The position numbers and the translations under genes are program-made. DNA of 64,000 nt from Pseudomonadales bacterium (GTDB lineage Bacteria; Pseudomonadota; Gammaproteobacteria; Pseudomonadales; UBA7239), in NCBI GenBank assembly GCA_028280345.1, contig JANQLY010000015.1:105460-169459 (forward strand), in the 5' to 3' direction. Below the pieces are notes generated by a model that worked only from the letters and a program-made list of their open reading frames with translations, searched no databases and was not told where the DNA came from. Below, in pieces: positions 26,202 through 35,415 of the stretch. Each line of letters starts with the position of its first letter. Position 1 is the first letter of the stretch.

Positions 26202-27452
26202 ATGTCAGTATTTGCAGCCAGAGTTAAAACAACACTCATCTGGTGCCTGTGTTTTGTTGTAATTATTGCAGTATTGGAAATACTGGCCCGGATGTTCTGT
26301 CTGGTATCGCCGGCATTAAATACAGACATTGAAAATTTGCAAAAAACCTATGCAGAGCAGCAGCGACAGTCGGTCTGGTATCACTACTCACCCACACTGG
26401 GCTGGGATATTGCGTCTGGCTATCAAGGTGAGTTGTATCGTTCCGTACGGGAATTTGATCAAACCGGGTTATTAAGCGTTGATGCGGATCAACTGCAAGA
26501 TCGCCAAAAAAGCCAACAAAATAGTAAAACGATAGTGTTCCTTGGTGATTCAGTCACGTTTGGCTATGGGGTTGCCACTGCGCAGACATTTATTGAACAG
26601 CTGGATCAGCAGCTGCCAGGTTCCAGGTTAATTAACCTGGCGGTACCGGGTTATAGCTCGTGGCAAGGATTGCAGATATTCAGGGAGAAAGGGGTCTCGT
26701 TGGAGCCGGATATCGTTGTTATCGCGTTTCATTTTAATGACCGGCGTTATGTGACAGAGCTGTCGCGGCAGGATAGTGCGGAACATTTTGAACAGATATA
26801 TCACTACACGCGCTGGCGGGCTTACCTTGAATCCTTGCAATCGTCTTATCTATATCTCTGTGCGCTGATATTGGCAGGAGAGGGTGGTGAGAAACAAACA
26901 GTTCGCCTTGATACGTTATTGCCCAGAGTCAGTGAGCAACGCTATCGTGATAATTTGCAGGTTCTGATTAGTGAAGTACGCGGTGTCGGTGCTGAACCGG
27001 TTTTGCTATTGTTACCGGACAATCCGTTTCATGCGATTTATTACGGGGAAGAGCAGCTGAATCTGGTGCGTACGCAACCACAGTTCGTGGCAGAAGCTTT
27101 AGCAGAAAACATTCACGAAAATCCGCATAACTGGTTTAATGCATTGACTCGTTTACAGCTTGCCGAACTTTACCAACGACAAAATAATGCCGTGCCATTG
27201 GATGAATTGTTAACGGTTGAGTTGTATAACTCTGTCCACGGTGGTTATCCGATAGTCGCAGATTATCCTTATCACCGCGCTGCCAATGCGTTGGCTGCGA
27301 AAGAAGGGGTTGCGGTAATAGATATGCGACTTGCGCTAAATGTTTCCGCAGATCATTATCTGGATTTTGCGCACCTTTCAGTAGCGGGACATAAAGTTGT
27401 GGCGCAACAGCTGAATTCGCAATTATCGGCTATTGAAAAGAGTGGCAGATAA
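26202..27452 (+). CDS. Membrane-anchored SGNH/GDSL-like hydrolase
   Basis: A 416-residue protein with one N-terminal transmembrane helix (residues about 11-34) and a large extracytoplasmic SGNH-like domain. The block I motif is VFLGDSVTFGYG with S117 as nucleophile; an Asn-containing NLAVPGYSS follows as block II; the C-terminal DFAHLSVAGHKVVAQ supplies the Asp/His pair. Such proteins are esterases or carbohydrate O-acetyl-modifying enzymes. The gene begins 20 bases after gcvP but has no clear ribosome site, and a role in glycine metabolism is unlikely. Substrate unknown. Confidence 0.7.
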   Translation: MSVFAARVKTTLIWCLCFVVIIAVLEILARMFCLVSPALNTDIENLQKTYAEQQRQSVWYHYSPTLGWDIASGYQGELYRSVREFDQTGLLSVDADQLQDRQKSQQNSKTIVFLGDSVTFGYGVATAQTFIEQLDQQLPGSRLINLAVPGYSSWQGLQIFREKGVSLEPDIVVIAFHFNDRRYVTELSRQDSAEHFEQIYHYTRWRAYLESLQSSYLYLCALILAGEGGEKQTVRLDTLLPRVSEQRYRDNLQVLISEVRGVGAEPVLLLLPDNPFHAIYYGEEQLNLVRTQPQFVAEALAENIHENPHNWFNALTRLQLAELYQRQNNAVPLDELLTVELYNSVHGGYPIVADYPYHRAANALAAKEGVAVIDMRLALNVSADHYLDFAHLSVAGHKVVAQQLNSQLSAIEKSGR

Positions 27453-27465
27453 TTGGGCAGAGATG

Positions 27466-27732
27466 TTACATCTCTGTAACCAGCCGCTTTTGAAAATCCG
27501 AACGAGTTTTTTGAGAAGGCTTTTGTGGTTGATTGCTCATTGCCTGTCGTGATGCAGTGCGACTGATTTTTCTGATTTCCGAGAATGTATAGATTTCGTT
27601 ACAAGCGGTGCAGGTTACCGGATCGTAATCTTCATCATATTCAGCATCGAACTCAAAATAGGCAGGGCCACAGTGGGCGCAGATGGACCTTAGTGTTAAT
27701 TTAATATTCATAATATTTATCTTTCTACTCAT
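27466..27732 (-). CDS. Small Cys-rich probable zinc-binding protein
   Basis: An 88-residue cytoplasmic protein with ICAHCG near the start and CTACNE about 28 residues later, two CxxC pairs that should bind one zinc ion. Between them is an acidic stretch (DAEYDEDYDP). The C-terminal 40 residues are basic and probably unstructured. The layout resembles the small ECs_2282-type zinc-binding family, from memory. The ATG at 27732 has GAGG close upstream; an in-frame ATG at 27711 is also possible. It is convergent with the SGNH-like gene, with only 13 bases between the stops. Confidence 0.5.
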   Translation of the reverse strand: MSRKINIMNIKLTLRSICAHCGPAYFEFDAEYDEDYDPVTCTACNEIYTFSEIRKISRTASRQAMSNQPQKPSQKTRSDFQKRLVTEM

Positions 27733-28101
27733 TTACCTCTACGTCGCGCGCATCATAGTACGTTCTGATAACGGGATTAAGACTAATTTTTGAAAAGGAT
27801 TTTTAAAGGCTTTCCTGTCAGGAAACAAAGATATGCTGGCAAGGAAAGATGGTGCAGGAATTGGCTGAAAAGGTGATGTTTATCCGGTTTTTTGTAGAGC
27901 CAGTTCACATAATGGCACCCGGGTTCGCTGTTTTGCGTTAGTAAATAAATTTCTAAAATTGCTGATTTTCAGGCACAAATCTGCCTTGTCAGCCTTTTCC
28001 AGTCGTGCTGACAGAGACTTCCGGGCTGATAAAGATGGGCTTCGTGTGCGGGCCAGAATAGCTGTGCCGGAAAAGGCACAGCCAGTAATAGTGATAGTGA
28101 T
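27733..28101. other. 369-base gap without a gene
   Basis: I find no convincing coding sequence. A perfect hairpin stem GCTGTGCC (28061-28068) / GGCACAGC (28075-28082) lies 20 bases beyond the stop of the amidohydrolase gene and may end its transcript, though there is no T-run. The remainder is AT-rich and probably holds the promoter of the zinc-binding gene. Confidence 0.5.
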
Positions 28102-28959
28102 TTAACTGACGAGATACTCATCAATTTTATAGGCTTGATAACGCGGTTCGCGCTTGCCAAATAACACGCGGTTGGCGTTTTCATAAAGATAGTTTTCCAA
28201 CACTCCTTCTTTTAGATCCAGTTCTTTCGCTTCTTCAAGGCAGCGTTCAATCGTTAGCACCGGATGATCAGAGGCGAACATGATTTTCTTTTTACCACGT
28301 GTGTTCATATAGTGAACCAGTGAAGGTGGTAGATACTTCGGTGCGTAAGCCGATGTCATCATGGAAAGGTTTTTATATTTGATCATCAAGCGGATTGCGT
28401 AATCCCACCAGGGATCCGCACCGTGGCGCATAATAATTTTTAACTGTGGGAAATAATGGCAGACGCGGTCAAGATACATCGGGTTTTGGCACTCGCTTGG
28501 CATTGGCGGCCCGGCGATACCGGTGTTAATGCCTACCGGCATATCCATTTCAATACATTTGATATACATCGGGTAGTACATCTGGTGATCCGGCGGCACA
28601 TCAATTTCAAACGGCGCCATCGCTGCCATCGCAACCGGGTACTCTTTTGCGAGTTCTTCCATCGCCCAGATGGATTTCATGCCGCGCTTGAGGTCGGGTT
28701 GCACAGAGAGGAAAAAGCGACCTGGATACTTTGTGGTGAAGTCGAGAATGCGCTGGTTCGGCTTGTAGGAGCCACAGCTTAGCAGTACTTTCTCCACACC
28801 GAGCTTGTCCATCATCTCCACCATTTCGTCGGCTTCGATATTGCGGAAAAAATCATCGCCACCCTTGAAGTAGTCCTTTTTCACGGCTTTCATAAAGCCG
28901 AGGTGGGCGACATCACCCATGCTGACATTTACCCAGGGGTCAATGGATTTCAAGCTCAT
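28102..28959 (-). CDS. Amidohydrolase 2 / ACMSD-like TIM-barrel protein
   Basis: A 285-residue protein of the amidohydrolase-2 (ACMSD-like) family, which decarboxylates or hydrolyses ring or acyl substrates with a metal ion. The usual N-terminal HxH metal pair is not obvious (DPWVNVSMGDVAHLG), while H in IMRHGADPWW and the aspartate in MFASDHPVL match the conserved C-terminal metal ligands. The loss of the first two ligands means it may be non-canonical or metal-free. It is divergent from the acyl-CoA dehydrogenase operon, with an operator-like palindrome between them; such genes often accompany acyl-CoA dehydrogenases in lipid and steroid catabolism clusters. Confidence 0.75.
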   Translation of the reverse strand: MSLKSIDPWVNVSMGDVAHLGFMKAVKKDYFKGGDDFFRNIEADEMVEMMDKLGVEKVLLSCGSYKPNQRILDFTTKYPGRFFLSVQPDLKRGMKSIWAMEELAKEYPVAMAAMAPFEIDVPPDHQMYYPMYIKCIEMDMPVGINTGIAGPPMPSECQNPMYLDRVCHYFPQLKIIMRHGADPWWDYAIRLMIKYKNLSMMTSAYAPKYLPPSLVHYMNTRGKKKIMFASDHPVLTIERCLEEAKELDLKEGVLENYLYENANRVLFGKREPRYQAYKIDEYLVS

Positions 28960-29119
28960 GCTAATACCCTCGCTACTGTATTTTTCGTGTTTAAACGGCC
29001 TTGAAACAGGCTCGATATGATAGCGGTCCGCCCTGCGCCAAACAAGGTTAATTTCCGCAGGCGGTTAAAAACTGGTCATCTAATTGGTTGTTTTTGCAAG
29101 TAATTTTTTGTTTTTTTTC

Positions 29120-29156
29120 CAGACACTTGTCTGATTATGTGGTATTTCTCTATTAT
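29120..29156 (+). promoter_or_regulatory. Operator CAGACA-N2-TGTCTG with possible promoter
   Basis: CAGACA (29120-29125), CT, TGTCTG (29128-29133), the same core as at 22088. A possible -35 TTGTCT (29127-29132) inside it and a -10 TATTAT (29151-29156) 18 bases on would serve the acyl-CoA dehydrogenase operon. The rest of the gap 28960-29283 shows nothing else clear. Confidence 0.6.
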
Positions 29157-29283
29157 TAGCCCGGTAGTGTTTTGGCAGTATATGACGCTGTGTCAGATTG
29201 TTGATGAGGGCGGCTGTAAATGGCCAAACATCGACAGCTATATTTTTTACCCATCCTTTACCAGACGAAAGAGGTACGGACAG

Positions 29284-30498
29284 TTGAGCGCTGATTGCGA
29301 TAGTAAAGAAGCCCTTGAGGCATTTGCCGAGGAAACCCGGGCCTGGCTCGAAGAAAACTGCCCGCCGGCGATGCGCGAGCCGGTACGCTCCGATGACGAT
29401 ATGTGCTGGGGTGGCCGCAAGTGGGAATTCGAGAGTGAGGATCAGAAACTGTGGCTTGAACGCATGGTTGCGAAAGGTTGGACGGTGCCCACATGGCCGG
29501 AAGAATACGGTGGTGCAGGTCTGAGTAAAAAGCAGGAAAAAGTTTTATTCAAGGAGATGCGCAAGCTTAAATGTCGTCCGGCTCTATCGAGTATCGGTGT
29601 GGTGATGTTGGCGCCGGCATTAATGAAATACGGCACCGAAGCACAGAAGAAAGAACATTTACCAAAAATTGCTCGCGGTGAGATTCGCTGGAGCCAGGGT
29701 TATTCCGAGCCGGGTGCCGGTTCTGATCTGGCAAGTCTGAAAACCGCTGCCGAGGACAAGGGTGATCACTGGTTGATTAACGGTTCAAAAATCTGGACCA
29801 CGTATGGCCACAAGGCGGACTGGATGTTCTGTCTTGTGCGCACTGACTTTAATGCACCAAAGCGCGAAGGTATCAGCTTTGTGATGTTTGATATGGATCA
29901 GCCGGGTGTCACTACCAAACCGATTCATCTGATCTCCGGTACTTCCTATTTCTGTCAAACTTTTTTTGATGATGTGCGTGCTGAGAAAAGCCAGTTGGTG
30001 GGCGAAGAAAACAAGGGCTGGACGGTTGCGAAATATTTGCTGCAACACGAGCGCGATACCATTGCGATGGCAGCGAGTGGCGGCGGTAAAAAGAAAAAGC
30101 CGATAGAGCAGATTGCCAAGGAAACTTACGGCGAGGAGAAAGGCAAGATTGCCGACAGTGCAGTACGCAATCAGCTGGCGCGCTTTCAGATTCGCGAAGC
30201 GGGTTTTGGCTTGACCTTGCAGCGCATGGGCGATGAGGCGAAAGCGGGTTCACCGCCCGGGCCTGCGTCGTCGATTATGAAATATTACGGATCTGAATTA
30301 AACAAGGACCGCCGTGAGTTGATGCTCAATTGTAACGGTATGAATAGTCTTGGCTGGGAAGGTGATGAATTTAATAACGGTGAAATTGCGCGTAGTTGGC
30401 TGAAAAGCAAAACCAACTCGATTGAAGGCGGTACTTCGGAAATACAGTTAAACATTATTGCCAAGAGGGTGTTAGGCCTTCCAGGAGTGGTAAGCTAA
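29284..30498 (+). CDS. Acyl-CoA dehydrogenase, catalytic-type subunit (pair 1)
   Basis: A 404-residue acyl-CoA dehydrogenase, which oxidises acyl-CoA to 2-enoyl-CoA with FAD. The TTG at 29284 is chosen for GAGG at 29271-29274; the open frame to 29137 crosses promoter DNA. It has WPEEYGGAGLS, the FAD-binding YSEPGAGSDLASLK, and a C-terminal SIEGGTSEIQLNIIAKRVLG. E381 sits at the medium-chain-type catalytic position, and E256 (HERDT) lies at the isovaleryl/long-chain-type position. The next gene is a shorter relative lacking both, and the gap is 28 bases, so the two probably form a heteromeric enzyme as in steroid side-chain degradation. An insertion rich in Lys/Gly (SGGGKKKKP) follows E256. 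Confidence 0.88.
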   Translation: MSADCDSKEALEAFAEETRAWLEENCPPAMREPVRSDDDMCWGGRKWEFESEDQKLWLERMVAKGWTVPTWPEEYGGAGLSKKQEKVLFKEMRKLKCRPALSSIGVVMLAPALMKYGTEAQKKEHLPKIARGEIRWSQGYSEPGAGSDLASLKTAAEDKGDHWLINGSKIWTTYGHKADWMFCLVRTDFNAPKREGISFVMFDMDQPGVTTKPIHLISGTSYFCQTFFDDVRAEKSQLVGEENKGWTVAKYLLQHERDTIAMAASGGGKKKKPIEQIAKETYGEEKGKIADSAVRNQLARFQIREAGFGLTLQRMGDEAKAGSPPGPASSIMKYYGSELNKDRRELMLNCNGMNSLGWEGDEFNNGEIARSWLKSKTNSIEGGTSEIQLNIIAKRVLGLPGVVS

Positions 30499-30526
30499 TG
30501 GCCATTTATTATAGAGGTAACCGCTG

Positions 30527-31678
30527 ATGGCTCTTGTATTAAACGAAGAACAACAGTTGCTCAAGGATTCTGCGGTAGAGTTTTTCAAGGAATATCTGCC
30601 GATTGATACGATTCGCCAGTTGCGTGATCACCCGGACAGTGAAGACAGCCAGAACGGCTATAAAAAAGATGTCTGGCAAAAAATGGGTGAGATGGGTTGG
30701 CCGGCGACAATCATTCCGGAAGAATATGGTGGCCTTGGCTTTGGTTTTGTGGGTCTCGGTGTTGTGCTTGAAGCTGGTGGTCGTACGCTTGCGCCGTCAC
30801 CGTTGCTGTCGTCAGTTGCACTTGGTGCGAGCGCCTTGCTACTTGCCGGTAGCGAAGAACAAAAAAATCAGTGGCTGCCACAGATTGCCAGTGGTGAAGC
30901 GATTTTTACCCTGGCGTTGCAGGAAGGGCCTGCTCACAACCCGCGTTTAATCACAACGCGTGCCGAAATAAAAGGCAGTGACTATGTGATTAACGGTAAG
31001 AAAACCTTTGTCAGTGATGGGCATATTGCGGATCAACTGGTTGTTGCGGTACGCACTGACGGTGATGACAATAGTCGCAAAGGGCAGTCATTGTTGCTCG
31101 TGGATACAAAACAGGCAGGTGTATCTATCAAGCGCAGTGTCATGGTGGATACACGCAATATGGCCGAGATTAGCTTTGACAATGTTACCGTGCCTGCCAG
31201 TGCCTTGCTCGGTGAGCAGGACAATGCCTTTGCGGTTATCGAACAGATTGTCGACCGCGGTAATATTGCGTTAGCGGCTGAGATGCTCGGTTCCGTTCAG
31301 GAAGCATTTGAGCAGACTATTGAATATCTGAAAACCCGCGAGCAGTTTGGTCAGCCGATCGGTTCCTTCCAGGCCTTGCAGCATCGTGCTGCGCAAATGT
31401 TTTGTGAAATTGAAATCGGCAAGTCACTCGTTATGAGCGCACTTAACGCTGTTGATGCTGGCGGATTTGATATCCCTTATATGGCGTGCTCTGCCAAGGT
31501 ACATATGTGTGACACTTATCGCCTTGTTAGTAATGAAGGTATTCAGATGCACGGTGGTATGGGTGTGACTGATGAACTGGATATTGGTTTGTTTATCAAG
31601 CGTGCGCGTGTGGTGATGCAGATGCTGGGTGATGAAAATTTCCATGTACAGCGGTATGCTTCGTTGCGCGGTTATTAA
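30527..31678 (+). CDS. Acyl-CoA dehydrogenase, partner subunit (pair 1)
   Basis: A 383-residue acyl-CoA dehydrogenase relative. It keeps the N-terminal fold (WPATIIPEEYGGLGFGFVGL), the domain II strands and the C-terminal helical domain (REQFGQPIGSFQALQH and QMHGGMGVTDE), but the medium-chain catalytic position has no EGT motif and the alternative position reads DRGNIAL. This suggests a non-catalytic partner of the preceding gene. Ribosome site GAGG is 9 bases before the ATG. The pairing resembles alpha2-beta2 acyl-CoA dehydrogenases of sterol and bile-acid degradation. Confidence 0.88.
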   Translation: MALVLNEEQQLLKDSAVEFFKEYLPIDTIRQLRDHPDSEDSQNGYKKDVWQKMGEMGWPATIIPEEYGGLGFGFVGLGVVLEAGGRTLAPSPLLSSVALGASALLLAGSEEQKNQWLPQIASGEAIFTLALQEGPAHNPRLITTRAEIKGSDYVINGKKTFVSDGHIADQLVVAVRTDGDDNSRKGQSLLLVDTKQAGVSIKRSVMVDTRNMAEISFDNVTVPASALLGEQDNAFAVIEQIVDRGNIALAAEMLGSVQEAFEQTIEYLKTREQFGQPIGSFQALQHRAAQMFCEIEIGKSLVMSALNAVDAGGFDIPYMACSAKVHMCDTYRLVSNEGIQMHGGMGVTDELDIGLFIKRARVVMQMLGDENFHVQRYASLRGY

Positions 31679-31731
31679 TCCGCTCGCTAAAGCATTGTTA
31701 AACAATATTTAAAACAAAGGTTAAAGTTGGA

Positions 31732-32499
31732 ATGGAAATAAAAGATTCAGTGGCCGTCGTGGTTGGCGGCGCATCCGGTATGGCACGTGCCTCAGCCGAA
31801 TTGCTGGCGAGCCTCGGTGCCAAAGTGGCCATTCTTGATCTGGAAAACTCCAAAGGTGCTGAAGTGGCTGCGTCAATGGCAGCCGATACAGCGTTCTTTC
31901 CGATGAATATTCTCGATAGTGATTCTATCGGCGCAGCCTTGAGTCGAACCGTTGAAAAGTTTGGGGCGATTCATATTGGTGTGAACACCGCCGGGGGTGG
32001 CATGGCACAGCGCACCCTGGGTCGACAGGGGCCTCATGATCTCGACGCGTTTAAACAGATTATTGATTTGAACCTGACTGGCTCGTTTGATTTTCTGCGC
32101 CAGTGTGCAGACAAAATGGTTTTGCATGAGCCGAACGAAGAGGGTGAACGCGGTGTGATTATCAATACGGCGTCTATCGCTGCCTATGAAGGGCAGATTG
32201 GTCAGGTTGCCTATGCGTCGGCGAAGGCAGGTATCACTGGCATGACCTTTGTCGCTGCGCGGGATCTTGGCAGTATGGGTATTCGCTGTCTTGCGATTGC
32301 ACCGAGTCTGTTTCAGACTGGCATTACTGAACTTGTACCCGATGAAATGGCAGTGGAATTAACCAAGGATGCTGCATTTCCGCGCCGTATGGGTAAACCG
32401 GAAGAGTATGCAAAACTTGTCAAGGCGATGGTTGAAAACCCCATGCTTAATGGGTCAACAATCCGACTCGACGCCGGTCAGCGCTTTGCGCCAAAATAA
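31732..32499 (+). CDS. SDR, 3-hydroxyacyl-CoA dehydrogenase type II-like
   Basis: A 255-residue short-chain dehydrogenase resembling type II 3-hydroxyacyl-CoA dehydrogenase (17-beta-HSD10-like). The nucleotide site is VVGGASGMARA, NTAGGG replaces NNAG, and the catalytic pair is Y161 and K165 (YASAKAG). The C-terminus (NGSTIRLDAGQRFAPK) is typical of this group. It would oxidise a 3-hydroxyacyl-CoA or a hydroxylated ring to a ketone with NAD. It lies 53 bases after the first acyl-CoA dehydrogenase pair and 65 bases before the second, in one direction, so all five genes may form one operon. Confidence 0.85.
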   Translation: MEIKDSVAVVVGGASGMARASAELLASLGAKVAILDLENSKGAEVAASMAADTAFFPMNILDSDSIGAALSRTVEKFGAIHIGVNTAGGGMAQRTLGRQGPHDLDAFKQIIDLNLTGSFDFLRQCADKMVLHEPNEEGERGVIINTASIAAYEGQIGQVAYASAKAGITGMTFVAARDLGSMGIRCLAIAPSLFQTGITELVPDEMAVELTKDAAFPRRMGKPEEYAKLVKAMVENPMLNGSTIRLDAGQRFAPK

Positions 32500-32564
32500 C
32501 TGCTGCGATCCGTTCTGAATCTGATCAGCCCCGAACAATATTTTGATTAATGAGGTGTAGTTAA

Positions 32565-33722
32565 ATGGATTACCGTTATCCACCGGAAGCCGAAGCTTTT
32601 CGTCAGCAGGTTAGAGGCTGGCTTGAAGAAAACCTGACGGACGAAGTTAAAGGGCTGGACAATCGCGGCGATATTGAACCGGATGATCTGCTAATTCTTA
32701 AAGGCTGGAACAAAAAACTCGCTGAAGAAAGAATGGTAGCGATTTCCTGGCCCGAGGAATTTGGCGGTCGTGCCGCAGGTGTGATGGATCAGGTGGTGCT
32801 TGCTGAAGAAATGCATCGTGTCGGTGCTCCGGGACCGTTAAATCCGATTGGCCTGAATAATATTGCGCCATCGATTATGACTTACGGCACAGAAGAGCAA
32901 AAAGAACAATATCTCAAGCCGATGCTGAGTGGCGAGCATATCTGGTGTCAGGGTTTTTCGGAGCCGGAAGCAGGTTCCGACCTCGCATCGCTACGCACGC
33001 GAGCAGTGGAAGATGGTGATGACTTTGTGATTAACGGCCAGAAAGTCTGGAATACTCTTGGCCACTATGCGGACTACTGTGAGTTGCTGGTAAGAACCGA
33101 TCCGGATGCGCCGAAGCATGCGGGCATCAGTTGTTTGTTGATTGATATGAAAACACCGGGTATTGATGTGCGACCACTGACAACGATGACTGGCGCAAAA
33201 GAGTTTGCGGAAATCTTTTTTGAAGATGTGCGTGTACCAAAATCTGCGCTGCTTGGGCCGTTGAACCAGGGGTGGATGGTTGCCATGAATACCCTGAGTA
33301 ATGAACGTGCGGGTATAGCGAATTTGCATCTCGGTGTGCGTCGCAAAATTGCCGGCTTGATTGATGAAGCAAAAAGTCGTGTTGTTGATGGCAAGCCGCT
33401 TACTGAAAATCCGGTGGTAAGAAGTCGTCTTGCCAAGGCCTATATGATGGGTGAAATGCAAAAAGCTGTGGGGGATGTTTCGATTGCCGGTGCAGCTAAT
33501 GGAGAACCACCAGGGGCTGAGTCCTCGATTGTGAAAATTTGCTGGACCGAGATAGAACACCTTGTGGCGGAAACCAGTGCCGCGGTACTTGGCGCCGATG
33601 CGCTGACAGACCGCTGGGGTGATAACCGCCTTTATACCCGGGCAACCTCGATTGCGGGGGGAACCACCCAGGTGAATCGCAATATTGTCGCGCGCCGTGT
33701 CCTCGGTTTGCCAAAGGGTTAG
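32565..33722 (+). CDS. Acyl-CoA dehydrogenase, catalytic-type subunit (pair 2)
   Basis: A 385-residue acyl-CoA dehydrogenase with WPEEFGGRAAG and the FAD-site FSEPEAGSDLASL. At the medium-chain catalytic position the usual Glu is replaced: SIAGGTTQVNRNIV, with A364. The alternative isovaleryl/long-chain-type position carries E247 (SNERAG), which could act as base. This suggests a branched or bulky acyl-CoA substrate. The next gene follows after 12 bases and lacks both residues, so this is probably the active subunit of a heteromer. The ATG has GAGG at 32551-32554, 10 bases upstream. Confidence 0.88.
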   Translation: MDYRYPPEAEAFRQQVRGWLEENLTDEVKGLDNRGDIEPDDLLILKGWNKKLAEERMVAISWPEEFGGRAAGVMDQVVLAEEMHRVGAPGPLNPIGLNNIAPSIMTYGTEEQKEQYLKPMLSGEHIWCQGFSEPEAGSDLASLRTRAVEDGDDFVINGQKVWNTLGHYADYCELLVRTDPDAPKHAGISCLLIDMKTPGIDVRPLTTMTGAKEFAEIFFEDVRVPKSALLGPLNQGWMVAMNTLSNERAGIANLHLGVRRKIAGLIDEAKSRVVDGKPLTENPVVRSRLAKAYMMGEMQKAVGDVSIAGAANGEPPGAESSIVKICWTEIEHLVAETSAAVLGADALTDRWGDNRLYTRATSIAGGTTQVNRNIVARRVLGLPKG

Positions 33723-33734
33723 AGGGTAGAGACG

Positions 33735-34808
33735 ATGGAAACCAATTACAGTGCTGAACAGCAGGCGTTTCGCGATAGTCTGCGTCGTTACTTGAGCGAT
33801 AAATGTGACCAGAGTTTTATCCGTGAAAACTGGGATGAAGTGGTTCCCCATACCGAAGAGTTATGGGGCAATCTGGTTGAGATGGGAGTGACAGCTCTGC
33901 TGGTGCCGGAACAGTCTGGTGGTCTTGGTATGGGTATGGTGGATATGGGTGTGGTCATGGAAGAACTTGGTCGTCGTGTGAATCCGGCACCGGTACTTGC
34001 AAGTTGTGTCGGCGCGACGAGTGCGGCGGCAATTTATCATTGCAATGACCTGCTTGCCACATTGGCAGATGGTTCAAAGATTGGCACCGTTGCATTTGAA
34101 GAAGCAGATAAAACCCTATTGAGCTGGCAGCAGCCGGGTGTGAGTATAAAAAGTGGCAAGCTTAATGGCACCAAGGTGCGTGTACTGGATGCAATGGCTG
34201 CGGATGTACTGTTTGTTACCGCAGCGGATGGTGTTTATCTGATTGCTGCGGATGCCGATGGCGTGACGATAGAAGCGACAGAGATAGTTGATGGCTCGCG
34301 CCGTATTGCCGATGTGGTGTTCGAGGATGCCGCCGCTGAAAAGGTGGGTGAACTTGCAGACTTTGCACCGGTAATTGATCGCTTGCTAGTGGGTCTGAGT
34401 GCGGATGCGCTTGGTGCGGCAGAGATGGCATTGTTTACCTCGCTGGAATACGCCAAGGAGCGCGAGCAGTTTGGTGTGCCGGTAGGTTCTTTCCAGGCCG
34501 TGCAACATATGCTGGCGGAAATGTTCCAGCAGGTGGAAATGGCCAAAGCAGGTTTGCACTATGCGTTGTGGGCACTTGACGATGCAGAAGCTGAAGAGGG
34601 GCACCGTGCCGCGGTTCTGATCAAGGCCTTTATTGCCGAGGAATTCCCCCATGTAGGTGCGGAAGCTGTACAGATTTTCGGTGGTGCCGGATTTACCTGG
34701 GAGTACGATATTCACCTGTTTTACAAGCGCCTGCTGTCGGCTGAGCTGTTACTCGGTGGCTCTGATGTCTGGCTGGAGGAGCTGGCAAGAATTGCCATTG
34801 ATCGTTAA
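33735..34808 (+). CDS. Acyl-CoA dehydrogenase, partner subunit (pair 2)
   Basis: A 357-residue shortened acyl-CoA dehydrogenase relative. The helical C-terminal domain is recognisable (REQFGVPVGSFQAVQHMLAE and IFGGAGFTWEYDIHLFYKR), but neither catalytic glutamate position is filled (IDRLLVGLS; LLSAELLLGG at the end). It starts 12 bases after the stop of the preceding subunit. By analogy with steroid-type alpha2-beta2 enzymes it should help bind FAD or shape the active site rather than act alone. Confidence 0.87.
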   Translation: METNYSAEQQAFRDSLRRYLSDKCDQSFIRENWDEVVPHTEELWGNLVEMGVTALLVPEQSGGLGMGMVDMGVVMEELGRRVNPAPVLASCVGATSAAAIYHCNDLLATLADGSKIGTVAFEEADKTLLSWQQPGVSIKSGKLNGTKVRVLDAMAADVLFVTAADGVYLIAADADGVTIEATEIVDGSRRIADVVFEDAAAEKVGELADFAPVIDRLLVGLSADALGAAEMALFTSLEYAKEREQFGVPVGSFQAVQHMLAEMFQQVEMAKAGLHYALWALDDAEAEEGHRAAVLIKAFIAEEFPHVGAEAVQIFGGAGFTWEYDIHLFYKRLLSAELLLGGSDVWLEELARIAIDR

Positions 34809-34909
34809 TTGCTCTTTTTTCGGTGTGTCCATCATCGGTATCTGGTTATAATCAGACCTGTTTAGTCCATCTACTCTGTTTACTGTGGAGTTAGCCAGGG
34901 AGCCAGCCG

Positions 34910-35362
34910 ATGAAAAATACAAAAAATGGTGTTGTACCTATTATTAGTAGCCTCAAGTTTACGTTGCTCAGCTTGTGCTTGCTGTCTGTGAGTCAGTTGC
35001 TGTATGCGGAAGTGTTCACCTGGGTCGACGAGAATGGCAAGACCCACTATGGAGACAGGATTCCCGAGCAGTACAAGGAGCAGGCGGATGAGGTAGAGGT
35101 AAATGTGAATACCATGCCGCTAAAGGAAAATAATGATGCCAGTAAAGACATTCTGAAAACAGAGAAGAAATCGTCATCATCGTCGCGTAATAACTACAAT
35201 AATCAGACGAAGGCGCAGACCTGTGAGCAGCAAAAAGCGGCATACGAAGCTAGCAAGCAGTGCTTCGAACGTTGCTATGCTTCCCAGGGCGGCGGACTTT
35301 ATGGCGGTGGTGTGAATGCGGCCAAGTGCAGTTGTACAGATGCCAAAAAACCGAAGTGCTAG
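34910..35362 (+). CDS. DUF4124-type exported protein with Cys-rich tail
   Basis: A 150-residue exported protein. Residues 1-33 are a signal peptide ending LLYA. The next stretch EVFTWVDENGKTHYGDRIPE is the DUF4124 signature, a small beta domain common in gammaproteobacterial periplasmic proteins. The C-terminal 50 residues have six Cys (CEQQKAAYEASKQCFERCYA and CSCTDAKKPKC), which may form disulphides. A second DUF4124-like gene lies at 58224. It sits alone between the catabolic operon and an aldehyde dehydrogenase gene. Function unknown. Confidence 0.75.
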   Translation: MKNTKNGVVPIISSLKFTLLSLCLLSVSQLLYAEVFTWVDENGKTHYGDRIPEQYKEQADEVEVNVNTMPLKENNDASKDILKTEKKSSSSSRNNYNNQTKAQTCEQQKAAYEASKQCFERCYASQGGGLYGGGVNAAKCSCTDAKKPKC

Positions 35363-35415
35363 CTACGTAATTTTCTATTTCGTTATCCAATGTTTTATTA
35401 AAAAGGTGTTTTATC

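Noticed and set aside
29137..29283. N-terminal extension of the first acyl-CoA dehydrogenase
   Set aside because: The segment lies on promoter and leader DNA just after the operator, its product is not acyl-CoA dehydrogenase-like, and a TTG with GAGG follows at 29284.
32991..33851. 286-codon open frame opposite to the acyl-CoA dehydrogenase of pair 2
   Set aside because: It spans the end of one conserved gene and the start of the next and has no ribosome site or domain.
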